Positions 8,638 through 15,762 of a DNA stretch of 43,563 nucleotides are shown here, piece after piece (the first letter of the stretch is position 1; each line of letters begins with the position of its first letter). The notes below the pieces were generated by a model, which saw only the letters and a program-made list of their open reading frames with translations, had not been told where the DNA came from and did not search any database. A program made the translations under genes and the position numbers. This stretch comes from an uncultured Bacteroidota bacterium (GTDB taxonomy: Bacteria; Bacteroidota; Bacteroidia; Chitinophagales; Chitinophagaceae): positions 1 to 43,563 of the forward strand of contig CAIKOJ010000085.1 of NCBI GenBank assembly GCA_903829015.1. Reading direction: 5' to 3'.

Positions 8638-9078
8638 TTACTTTTTGTTGGTCAGTATGTTGTTTAATGCTTCTGTCATCAAAGCTATCTTGCGGACTTC
8701 ATAGTTGAAGCATACCATACCTGTCTTTGCGTGGGCAATGTTGATCTCTATGTTGTCTCTAATAGTAGTGATTCGGTAGAGTAGGTCGAACGAGTGCTCA
8801 GTTATCTCCTCCGCAAATATGGCTGCTTCCAGTTTGTCGCCGTAGAAAGATTCGCCTTTATAAGCAATCATTACATCTGCCATTATGAGGCTTACGCCAC
8901 CGGCATTGATCTCATCGAAGCCATGGTTTCGTAAAAACTGCATTCTGGCCTCGTGTACAATGGAGAGGATAGAGTCGTTGCCTACATGGTTGTAGTAATT
9001 CAGATCGTTTACCCTAATAGGAATAATTGTAGTAAACAGCGGATTTTCGTTGGGAAACTTTAATTTTACACGAGCCAT
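8638..9078 (-). CDS. Acyl-CoA thioesterase, hotdog (4HBT) family
   Basis: The ATG at 9078 gives a 146-residue protein. A longer reading would need a TTG at 9087 and adds only three residues. The sequence is a typical single hotdog fold of the YbgC/4HBT type: IRVNDLNYYNHVGNDSILSIVHEARMQFL near residues 20-50 contains the catalytic-region Asp and the H-V-G segment, followed by the long hydrophobic helix and beta strands. It should hydrolyse an acyl-CoA or similar thioester in the cytosol; the natural substrate is unknown. Its start lies 17 bases from the start of the divergent FAH gene. Confidence 0.82.
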   Translation of the reverse strand: MARVKLKFPNENPLFTTIIPIRVNDLNYYNHVGNDSILSIVHEARMQFLRNHGFDEINAGGVSLIMADVMIAYKGESFYGDKLEAAIFAEEITEHSFDLLYRITTIRDNIEINIAHAKTGMVCFNYEVRKIALMTEALNNILTNKK

Positions 9079-9095
9079 AAGTGGCAATGAATTTT

Positions 9096-9707
9096 ATGAA
9101 GATAATTTGTGTAGGGCGAAATTACGCTGATCACGCCAAAGAATTGAAGAATGAAGTTCCGACCGAGCCGGTAATTTTCATGAAACCGAAGACCGCTGTA
9201 CTCCTTCCCGGAAAATCACTTTACTACCCTGAATTTACAGAAGACCTTCAGTACGAATGTGAATTGGTGGTAAAAATTACATGCAACGGAAAGTATATAC
9301 AAGAGAAGTTTGCACATAAGTACTACGGTGAGGTAACTTTAGGGATCGACTTTACTGCCCGGGATTTACAACGCAAGCAACAGCAAAAGGGATTGCCGTG
9401 GGAGATAGCCAAGGCATTTGATGGCTCGGCAGTAGTGGGTGGATTTGTGCCGATAACTGTAGAGACAGATGTGCATAATATTGCATTTGTTCTTCGGAAA
9501 AATGGAGAGATGGTGCAGGAGGGACACACTAGAGATATGATATTTTCGGTGGATAAGATCATAGCTTATGTGTCGAAATTCTTTACTTTGAACATTGGTG
9601 ATCTGATCTTTACTGGTACTCCGGCAGGGGTGGGGCCGGTAGTACCGGGTGATAAGCTGGAAGGATATATGCAGGGAAATAAAGTAATGGAAGTAGAGGT
9701 GAAGTAG
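9096..9707 (+). CDS. Fumarylacetoacetate hydrolase (FAH) family protein
   Basis: The ATG at 9096 is chosen because the family begins MKIICVGRNYxxHAKEL. GTG 9081 and ATG 9087 are in-frame alternatives. The 203-residue product has EPVIFMKPKTAV, then the metal-binding acidic residues in YECELVVKI, then GVTLGID-like GEVTLGIDFTARDLQ, KAFDGSAVVGGFVP and TGTPAGVGPV near the C-terminus. The compact size matches the FAHD1/YcgM branch, which includes acylpyruvases and oxaloacetate decarboxylases, with a divalent metal. The exact substrate is not readable. The 5' end of the divergent thioesterase gene overlaps the region expected to hold its promoter. Confidence 0.85.
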   Translation: MKIICVGRNYADHAKELKNEVPTEPVIFMKPKTAVLLPGKSLYYPEFTEDLQYECELVVKITCNGKYIQEKFAHKYYGEVTLGIDFTARDLQRKQQQKGLPWEIAKAFDGSAVVGGFVPITVETDVHNIAFVLRKNGEMVQEGHTRDMIFSVDKIIAYVSKFFTLNIGDLIFTGTPAGVGPVVPGDKLEGYMQGNKVMEVEVK

Positions 9708-9805
9708 GGGATTGGGGGTTTGGAATTTGGGGTTTGGAATTGGGGATTGGGGATTGGGGATTGGGAATTTGGGGTTTGGGGTTTGGAATTTGTAATTAGG
9801 AATTA
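9707..9805 (+). repeat. G-tract simple repeat (GGGGATT / GGGGTTTGGAATT units)
   Basis: The whole gap between the FAH gene and ung is made of short units of GGGGATT, GGGTTT and GGAATT. Bases 9742-9765 hold four runs of three to four G separated by ATT, which meets the usual pattern for a G-quadruplex on the plus strand. It is followed directly by the ATG of ung at 9811. It may affect transcript stability or replication, or be only a slippage-prone satellite. Confidence 0.8.
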
Positions 9806-9810
9806 GGTGT

Positions 9811-10482
9811 ATGGATGTGCAAATAGAAGCAGGCTGGAAGGAGGAATTGAGCGAGGAGTTTGATAAACCCTACTTTGAGAAGATCGTTCAGTTTCTTAAG
9901 GATGAGAAAAAGGCAGGGAAAGTAGTTTATCCGCCTGGTAAATTGATTTTCAATGCTTTTGATACAACTACCTTTAGTAAAGTTAAGGTAGTTGTCATTG
10001 GTCAGGATCCATACCACAATCCCGGTCAGGCACATGGTTTATCCTTTTCGGTGCCAGATAAAGTACCACCTCCGCCATCGTTGGTAAACATATTTAAGGA
10101 GCTGAATGCGGATCTTGAGATACCAATAGCCAAATCAGGCAACCTGGAAAAGTGGGCGAAGCAGGGAGTTTTATTGCTTAATGCATCGCTTACGGTAGAG
10201 GATAATAAACCTATGTCGCACAGTGAGTTAGGTTGGCATGTGTTTACGGATGAGGTGATACGGCATGTATCCAGAAAAAAGGACCATGTAGTGTTTATGC
10301 TTTGGGGTAAATTTGCACAAAACAAGGCGGTGCTTATAGATGAAACGAAACATAAAGTGTTGAAGGCGGCGCATCCGTCGCCATTATCGGCATATAATGG
10401 TTTTTTTGGGTGTGGTCATTTCAGCAAAGCGAATGCCTGGCTGAGGGAAAAAGGAGAGCAACCGATTGACTGGAGTATATAA
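9811..10482 (+). CDS. ung: Uracil-DNA glycosylase, family 1
   Basis: All hallmarks of family 1 UDG are present in 223 residues, the usual length. The water-activating loop is GQDPYH at residues 64-69 (catalytic D66). The glycine/proline DNA-contact loop is [12 protein letters not shown], the uracil-binding segment is LLLNASLTV, and the minor-groove intercalation loop is HPSPLSA starting at H188. The enzyme removes uracil from DNA by hydrolysing the N-glycosidic bond, the first step of base excision repair. It starts directly after the G-tract repeat and is followed after 12 bases by the acyltransferase gene. Confidence 0.97.
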   Translation: MDVQIEAGWKEELSEEFDKPYFEKIVQFLKDEKKAGKVVYPPGKLIFNAFDTTTFSKVKVVVIGQDPYHNPGQAHGLSFSVPDKVPPPPSLVNIFKELNADLEIPIAKSGNLEKWAKQGVLLLNASLTVEDNKPMSHSELGWHVFTDEVIRHVSRKKDHVVFMLWGKFAQNKAVLIDETKHKVLKAAHPSPLSAYNGFFGCGHFSKANAWLREKGEQPIDWSI

Positions 10483-10494
10483 TAAATTTAGTAA

Positions 10495-11244
10495 ATGAAG
10501 TTGGTCAAAAACATACTGGGGGGTATTTATCTTACATATGCATTATTGGTATTTCTGGCCACAATGCTGTTGGTGCTGTTGCCAATATGGGTGATCTCTT
10601 TCTTGCCAGAGCCCAGACAGGCTAGAGCGTTGCATACGGTTTTTGTGATATGGATGGGGGTGTATATGCCGTTGGTTTTTTGTCCGGTATTCAGGAAGGG
10701 TAAGGAGAATTTTAAGAAAGGAGAGAATTACGTGGTGGTGATCAATCATAATTCGCAGGCTGATATACCTGTGTCGTCACCCTGGATACCGGGGCCGAAC
10801 AAAACACTTGCGAAAGTAGAGATGTCAAGAGTTCCGTTGTTTGGGATGATATACAAATCTGGATCAATTTTGCTGGACAGGAAGAGTTTGAACAGCCGGC
10901 AGGAAAGCATGCAGAAAATGCAGGATACGCTGGAGATGGGCATCAATCTTTGTCTGTACCCTGAGGGTACCCGTAATAAGACAGATAAGCCATTGCAGCC
11001 ATTTTATGATGGTGCATTTGTAACAGCAATAAAGGCGCAGAAGGCTATCATACCAGGTATAATTTTCAACACAAGTAAAATAGCTCCTGTTCATAAGAAG
11101 TTCTGGGCGAGGCCAATGCCGGTGCATATTCACTTTTTGGAACCAATACAAACTGCAGGCATGACCCTGGACGACGTATCCCGCCTTAAGGAGTATACCC
11201 ATGATATTATGGAAAAGTACTACACCTCAAACCAACCATCATGA
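10495..11244 (+). CDS. plsC: 1-acyl-sn-glycerol-3-phosphate acyltransferase (PlsC family)
   Basis: A 249-residue membrane-associated acyltransferase with the catalytic NHxxxxD box as NHNSQAD (residues 84-90, H85 and D90) and the glycerophosphate-binding PEGTR box at residues 156-160. One or two hydrophobic segments lie at the N-terminus (about 8-38). It should transfer an acyl group to the sn-2 position of lysophosphatidic acid in phospholipid synthesis. Other acyl acceptors are possible because several paralogues exist in this phylum. Its last codons overlap the next gene by four bases (ATGA), which suggests translational coupling. Confidence 0.88.
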   Translation: MKLVKNILGGIYLTYALLVFLATMLLVLLPIWVISFLPEPRQARALHTVFVIWMGVYMPLVFCPVFRKGKENFKKGENYVVVINHNSQADIPVSSPWIPGPNKTLAKVEMSRVPLFGMIYKSGSILLDRKSLNSRQESMQKMQDTLEMGINLCLYPEGTRNKTDKPLQPFYDGAFVTAIKAQKAIIPGIIFNTSKIAPVHKKFWARPMPVHIHFLEPIQTAGMTLDDVSRLKEYTHDIMEKYYTSNQPS

Positions 11245-12002
11245 CGTTCAGTATCATTGGCTCTGGCAATATTGCCTGGTTTTTCGGGAACAGGCTGGTG
11301 GCAGGGCGGCATAGGTGCGTGGGGGTTTATGCAAGAGATGTCGTAAAAGCTCAGGAATTGTCGGAGGCACTGTTGTCTGATAAGTTTGGAAATATCAGCG
11401 ACATTAACGACGATGAAGCCGATGTATGTATTATGGCAGTTTCGGATAGTGCGGTGGCTGAAATTGCCAAAACGATCTCATTAGATAAAACAGTATTAAT
11501 ACATACGGCAGGTGCGGTGGGCATAGACGCCATCAAGCCGGCGGCAACTGAAAGGGCAGTGTTCTGGCCGGTTTATTCGATATTGAGAAGCAATTTTCCC
11601 GACCACAGAAACATACCCTGTGCATGGGAGGTGTCTTCGGAGAAGGCAAAAAGGATACTGCTGAACATGGGTCATGCTATAACAGAAGAGTTGTTTGAGG
11701 CCAAATATGACCAGCGCAAGTGGTTGCACTTGTCGGCAGTGATTGGGAATAACTTTATTAATCACCTGCTGGGCATATGTGAGCAGATATGTACAGAAAA
11801 TGAACTGCCAGCTACCGCACTGCAACCGATAATTAACCAGACATTTGAACGAGCGAAGCAGACATCGCCTTTGTTGTTGCAAACCGGGCCCGCTGTGCGA
11901 CATGATACTGCGACCATAGAGGCGCAATTGGCGTTGCTGCAGCAGCATCCGCAGTGGCAAAAAGTGTATGAAGCAATAACTCAATCTATACAGGCTAAAT
12001 AA
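11241..12002 (+). CDS. Rossmann-like and DUF2520 domain protein
   Basis: The N-terminal half (residues 1-120) is an NAD(P)-binding Rossmann fold with the nucleotide loop GSGNIAWFFG at residues 7-16 and a DVCIMAVSDSAV strand. The C-terminal half matches the all-helical DUF2520 domain: WLHLSAVIGNNFINHLL followed by a TGPAVRHD segment near the end. The family is related to 6-phosphogluconate and F420-dependent dehydrogenases, but the reaction is unknown. It overlaps the plsC-like gene by four bases, so the two are cotranscribed. Confidence 0.8.
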   Translation: MTFSIIGSGNIAWFFGNRLVAGRHRCVGVYARDVVKAQELSEALLSDKFGNISDINDDEADVCIMAVSDSAVAEIAKTISLDKTVLIHTAGAVGIDAIKPAATERAVFWPVYSILRSNFPDHRNIPCAWEVSSEKAKRILLNMGHAITEELFEAKYDQRKWLHLSAVIGNNFINHLLGICEQICTENELPATALQPIINQTFERAKQTSPLLLQTGPAVRHDTATIEAQLALLQQHPQWQKVYEAITQSIQAK

Positions 12003-12100
12003 AGTTGCCTTTCTGAATACCCCTATAACTGTAATCTATGTGCTGTTTATAGTTCACTTTTGTTGGCGTACCTTCGCCGCAAATTCTGCAACAAGCTTAC

Positions 12101-12436
12101 ATGTATACTATTAAATTCAATTTTGAACAGAAAGGATTAGCTCCGGTAATACTGGAAAATGTAGCTCCCGGACAAAGTATACTGGAGGCCGCTCTTGAAA
12201 ATAATATTGAACTGCATCATAATTGCGGCATGGTTTGCGCCTGCAGTACCTGCCATCTGTATGTAGAGAAAGGAGAGGAACTTTTACCCGAATTGACAGA
12301 TAAAGAAGAAGACTTTATTGATAGGGCAGTGAATCCAAGGATCAACTCGAGGCTGGGGTGCCAGTGCATACTTGAGGAGGGGAGCGGAGTAATAGAAGTA
12401 ACCCTGCCCGACCAGACGCAGTTTCTTGGAGAATAA
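12101..12436 (+). CDS. fdx: Isc-type [2Fe-2S] ferredoxin
   Basis: A 111-residue adrenodoxin-like ferredoxin. The four cluster ligands are C42, C48, C51 and C87, the same spacing as the Isc ferredoxin of proteobacteria; extra cysteines occur at C46 and C89. The acidic patch EELLPELTDKEEDFID and the LGCQC motif are typical. It donates electrons for iron-sulphur cluster assembly. The next gene encodes IscX, but no iscS, iscU, hscA or hscB is seen in the window. The name is assigned from motif spacing and the neighbour. Confidence 0.88.
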   Translation: MYTIKFNFEQKGLAPVILENVAPGQSILEAALENNIELHHNCGMVCACSTCHLYVEKGEELLPELTDKEEDFIDRAVNPRINSRLGCQCILEEGSGVIEVTLPDQTQFLGE

Positions 12437-12477
12437 TTATTAAGTCCAAAACAAAATTCAAAGCATCAACCAAATAT

Positions 12478-12720
12478 ATGTCTACGCATTACGAGCCGCC
12501 TATTAACTGGAAAGACCATGAAGATATAGCTATGAAGCTGTATGAGCGCTTTGGTGATGACTTTGGCGAGAGCAAAATTTACCGTATCCGGTTCACCGAA
12601 CTGCTGGAATGGGTGCTGGAGATACCCAACTTTGAAGGTACGCGAGAAGAATGCAACGAAGGCCATCTGGAAATGATACAGAGCGGTTGGGTGTACGAAT
12701 GGAGGGATAATCAGGTGTAA
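12478..12720 (+). CDS. iscX: Iron-sulphur cluster assembly protein IscX
   Basis: An 80-residue acidic protein with the IscX pattern: INWKDHEDIAMKLYERF, then RIRFTELLEWVLEIPNFEG, then EGHLEMIQSGW near the end. In proteobacteria IscX binds IscS and iron and modulates the rate of cluster assembly in a ferredoxin-dependent manner. It lies 41 bases after the ferredoxin gene, as in the end of classical isc operons, which supports both identifications. The rest of the operon is missing here, so the partner cysteine desulphurase must be elsewhere. Confidence 0.87.
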   Translation: MSTHYEPPINWKDHEDIAMKLYERFGDDFGESKIYRIRFTELLEWVLEIPNFEGTREECNEGHLEMIQSGWVYEWRDNQV

Positions 12721-12764
12721 CCCTATTCCTAGTCACAAAAAGTTATAATTCTAATTTTTATTGA

Positions 12765-12793
12765 AGGGCAAATAGGCCATGTCCGTTTGCCCT
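12765..12793. other. Hairpin AGGGCAAA/TTTGCCCT
   Basis: AGGGCAAA (12765-12772) and TTTGCCCT (12786-12793) form an 8-bp stem with an inner GG/CC pair in the 13-base loop. It sits between the end of iscX and the 3' end of the minus-strand gene remnant and covers the remnant's stop codon. No T run follows on either strand, so it is not a classical terminator. It may still protect a 3' end or act as a weak stop for both genes. Confidence 0.5.
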
Positions 12794-13099
12794 AAAGAGC
12801 ATCGTCAGTATTCAATTCGACGATAAAATTTTCAATTGGTATAGACTGATTGGGGCGATTCTCTATGAATTTAAGGCGCAGGTCAGTCAGGTTTTTTCGC
12901 TCCGGAATATCTTCAATTTCTGAGTGTCCTTAGGTAATATTGTTCCAATCCTAAATAGGTATGTAGACCTCAGCTGGGTTGTTGTTTCTGTCGTATTAGT
13001 ATTGCGGGGTTGTGTAAATAACGAAATCATTTCATATGCATTGATGTTAAGTAGTTCGTCACCTTGGGGCCTATTGCATTTTTCTTGTCTTACGATTGT
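12792..13099 (-). pseudogene. Frameshifted C-terminal gene remnant, family unknown
   Basis: On the minus strand two overlapping frames read like one protein. From 13099 to 12887 an open stretch contains NAYEMISLFTQPRN and STYLFRIGTILPKD. From 12929 to 12792 the adjoining frame continues as SEIEDIPERKN and NQSIPIENFIVELNTDDAL before a stop. Switching frame near 12930-12945 joins them smoothly. There is no start codon in place and the 5' part is missing, lost under the promoter region of the next gene. I do not recognise the family. The rest of this 530-base intergenic gap holds the hairpin at 12765 and the regulator promoter at 13191. Confidence 0.4.
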
Positions 13100-13173
13100 C
13101 TAATTACCCCGAAATCCAACATTATCCCTGGTTGAAATGCAATATTTGCATTCAAAATAAGTAGATTCTCATA

Positions 13174-13224
13174 TTGGGCAAATTTCCCAATTTGCGGATA
13201 TTCTCCCAATTGCGTACATTTGCG
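13174..13224 (+). promoter_or_regulatory. Repeat array overlapping the promoter of the signalling operon
   Basis: A near-palindrome TTGGGCAAATTTCCCAA (13174-13190) runs into CCCAATTTGCG at 13186-13196, repeated as CCCAATTGCG at 13205-13214 (19 bases on), and ATTTGCG follows at 13218-13224. The repeats lie on the same helix face and straddle the -33 and -7 boxes. They look like operator sites, perhaps for autoregulation. The binding protein is not known from sequence. Confidence 0.55.
13191..13222 (+). promoter_or_regulatory. Promoter TTTG-N20-TACATTTG for the regulator-FIST-kinase operon
   Basis: TTTG at 13191-13194 and TACATTTG at 13215-13222 are separated by 20 bases, an exact match to the Bacteroidota primary sigma consensus. 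Transcription should start near 13228-13230, leaving a leader of about 20 bases before the ATG at 13250. Confidence 0.75.
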
Positions 13225-13249
13225 ATAAAATAAATACAATTATCCCAAA

Positions 13250-14620
13250 ATGAGCAAGTATAGAATTTTCATTGTAGAAGACGATAGAACCTATGGCGAG
13301 ATGCTGAAATACTATCTTTCGTTGAATGAAGACTATGAAATTTTCAGGTATAGTTCGGCGAAGGAATGTATGGCGAATTTGAAACTGAATCCTGATCTGG
13401 TAACGCTGGATTATTCGTTGCCGGACAGTAAGGGCAGTGAACTATTGCAGAAGCTTTTACAATATAACAGCAACCTGCCTGTAATTCTTATTAGCGGGCA
13501 GAGAGATATATCCACTGCTATAGAGCTACTTAAAGCAGGGGTGAGTGACTACCTCGTGAAAGATGACAATACTAAAGATCTGCTGTTGAATGCGGTGCGG
13601 CGGATAAGAGAGGTGCAATCGTTGAAGAAAGAAGTGAAGGAATTGAAAGAAGAATTGGGACAGAGCAACGCGGCAAGTAGTCTTTTAAAAGGCAACAGCC
13701 CGGCAATTCTTCGTATTCATGAACTGATCAGCAAGGCGGCAAAATCAAGTATTACCGTTTCAATAACAGGTGAAACCGGCACAGGTAAAGAGGTTGTGGC
13801 CAAGGCTATTCACCTGAGCAAGTGGCAGAAAAAAGAAGCGCCGTTTGTAGCAATAAACATGGCTGCAATACCTACTGAGCTAGTAGAGAGCGAATTGTTT
13901 GGGCACGAAAAAGGAGCTTTTACGGGGGCTGCGGGCAAGAAAATCGGGAAATTTGAAGAGGCGAATAATGGTACACTTTTCCTTGATGAGATTGCGGAAT
14001 TGGACCTGAATTTGCAAAGCAAAATTCTGCGTGCCTTGCAGGAAAGGGAGATTGTGCGCATAGGCGGAAGTGAGAAGATAAAGTTGGAATTGAGGATCAT
14101 CATTGCGACCCATAAAAATCTGGCAGAGGAAGTAAAAAAAGGAAAATTCAGGGAAGATCTTTACTACCGTTTAATTGGTCTGCCGATAGACATTCCACCA
14201 CTTAGAGAACGGGGTAGCGATATTTTGATGCTTGCCAAGCATTTTCTGGATCAATTTTGTAAGAAAGAAAAGTATCCCACAGCCAGTATTTCTGAGAAGG
14301 CAAAGGAAAAACTGATGGGGTATTTTTTTCCCGGAAATGTACGTGAGCTGAAGGCAGCAATTGAACTAGCCGCCGTGATGTGTAACGACAATGTTATTCA
14401 ACCAGAGGATATTACGTTTAGTACAATCTCAAGTGGCAACAGCCAACTTTTTGCAGAAGAAAAAACCTTGAAGGAATATGACCTGGAAATAGTGCAAATG
14501 TTTTTGAAAAGGTACGACAACAATGTACTTAAGGTTGCTCAGAAGCTCGATATTGGCAAGTCGACCATATATCGTTTTATGCAGGAGTTTAATTTAATCG
14601 GCAACAAAAATAATCAGTGA
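13250..14620 (+). CDS. NtrC-family sigma-54-dependent response regulator
   Basis: A 456-residue response regulator with three parts. The receiver domain (1-120) has acidic residues E9, D10 and D11, phospho-acceptor D54 and K103-like KDD. After a short charged coiled coil (about 123-137), the AAA+ domain (about 145-380) has Walker A GETGTGKE from G174 and the sigma-54-contacting GAFTGA loop at 222-227. A Fis-type helix-turn-helix closes the protein (about 415-450, KVAQKLDIGKSTIYRFM). It should bind enhancers and open sigma-54 promoters when phosphorylated. It is the first gene of an operon with a FIST protein and a hybrid kinase, its likely phosphodonor. No sigma-54 -24/-12 site was found upstream of the operon itself. 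Confidence 0.93.
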   Translation: MSKYRIFIVEDDRTYGEMLKYYLSLNEDYEIFRYSSAKECMANLKLNPDLVTLDYSLPDSKGSELLQKLLQYNSNLPVILISGQRDISTAIELLKAGVSDYLVKDDNTKDLLLNAVRRIREVQSLKKEVKELKEELGQSNAASSLLKGNSPAILRIHELISKAAKSSITVSITGETGTGKEVVAKAIHLSKWQKKEAPFVAINMAAIPTELVESELFGHEKGAFTGAAGKKIGKFEEANNGTLFLDEIAELDLNLQSKILRALQEREIVRIGGSEKIKLELRIIIATHKNLAEEVKKGKFREDLYYRLIGLPIDIPPLRERGSDILMLAKHFLDQFCKKEKYPTASISEKAKEKLMGYFFPGNVRELKAAIELAAVMCNDNVIQPEDITFSTISSGNSQLFAEEKTLKEYDLEIVQMFLKRYDNNVLKVAQKLDIGKSTIYRFMQEFNLIGNKNNQ

Positions 14621-15762
14621 TGAAAGCAAATCTGTTTTTATACAGCGACAATTCATTCGTACCATTTGAGCGGGAAAATGATATTGAAGAATTTGATCCA
14701 CATCTGGTGCTAGGTTTTGGCGCCAGGCAAATTCTTGAAGACAAGGAAGTCTACACGAAGGTTCGCGAGAAATTTCCGACAGCTCAAATCGCATTGTGTT
14801 CTTCTGCCGGGGAAATTTTTAGCACTAAGGTGCTTGATAATTCGCTCACTCTTGCAGCATTGCAATTTAAGAATACCAAAATTGCTTGTCATTCCATTAA
14901 CATAAAAGAATACCACAATAGTTTTTCGGCTGGTAATGCATTGATATCGAAGTTCGACCAGAAAGAATTGGTTTATGTATTGGTTCTATCTGATGGAGCG
15001 CTAGTAAATGGCAGTGAATTGGTGAGGGGTATCAATGAAACAACAAAAAAGAAGATCGTTGTGACGGGAGGATTGGCAGGAGATAATGCAGACTTTAGTT
15101 ATACCGTTACCGGGCTTAATTCTTTTCCGGAACAAGGTGTTATCATTGGCATAGGATTTTATGGTGATAAAATAAAAATAGGCAACGGCTCAAGGGGCGG
15201 GTGGGAGAAATTTGGTTTGGATAAAATAGTAACGAAATCAGAGGCAAACGTTTTGTACGAAATAGGACATACAAATGCATTGGAACTTTATAAAAAATAT
15301 CTTGGGCCGGAAGACGCTGCCAAATTGCCGGCATCAGCTTTGTTGTTTCCTTTGTTTGTGACGTTGCCGGGTAGTGATGGGCAGGTAGTTAGAACGATAC
15401 TTTCAATAGATAATGCGAAAGGCAGTATGACGTTTGCCGGCGACATTCCGCAGGGGTCGAACGTTAGTTTTATGAAGGCGAATTTCGACAAAGTTATTAC
15501 CGCAGCATCGGACGCGGCTTCAGATACACTAAACGCAGCAGATAAGCCTGATTTCGCATTATTAATAAGTAGTGTAGGCAGGAAACTTATTTTGCAGACA
15601 AGGGTGGAAGAAGAAGTGGAAGCTATTGATGAGATTTTCAATCACAAGACTCCTTTATTTGGCTTCTATTCCTATGGAGAATTATCCCCCTTGAATAATG
15701 GCGGGGCCTGCCAGTTGCACAACCAGACTATGACCATTACAACCTTCACCGAAAATGAATAA
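14620..15762 (+). CDS. FIST domain ligand-binding signalling protein
   Basis: The ATG at 14620 overlaps the stop of the regulator gene (TGATG), so the two are translationally coupled; GTG 14617 is an alternative. The 380-residue protein is a stand-alone FIST N plus FIST C pair. The N part has FGARQIL, IALCSSAGEIF and FVLSDG-like VLVLSDGALVNGSELVRG, then VTGGLAGDNADF. The C part ends with TPLFGFYSYGELSPLNNGGACQLHNQTMTITTF, the typical F-G-YGE segment. FIST domains are proposed to bind small molecules such as amino acids. Here it probably senses a cytosolic ligand and controls the kinase, whose gene overlaps its end by eight bases. Confidence 0.9.
   Translation: MKANLFLYSDNSFVPFERENDIEEFDPHLVLGFGARQILEDKEVYTKVREKFPTAQIALCSSAGEIFSTKVLDNSLTLAALQFKNTKIACHSINIKEYHNSFSAGNALISKFDQKELVYVLVLSDGALVNGSELVRGINETTKKKIVVTGGLAGDNADFSYTVTGLNSFPEQGVIIGIGFYGDKIKIGNGSRGGWEKFGLDKIVTKSEANVLYEIGHTNALELYKKYLGPEDAAKLPASALLFPLFVTLPGSDGQVVRTILSIDNAKGSMTFAGDIPQGSNVSFMKANFDKVITAASDAASDTLNAADKPDFALLISSVGRKLILQTRVEEEVEAIDEIFNHKTPLFGFYSYGELSPLNNGGACQLHNQTMTITTFTENE

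Noticed and set aside
9707..9805. CRISPR-like repeat array
   Set aside because: There are no unique spacers of even length. The units are a G-rich simple repeat.
12765..12793. Classical intrinsic terminator of iscX
   Set aside because: The stem is good, but A-rich rather than T-rich sequence follows on the plus strand.
13174..13200. Sigma-54 -24/-12 promoter upstream of the NtrC-type regulator
   Set aside because: The GG and GC doublets are not at the required ten-base spacing. A perfect primary-sigma promoter overlaps instead.
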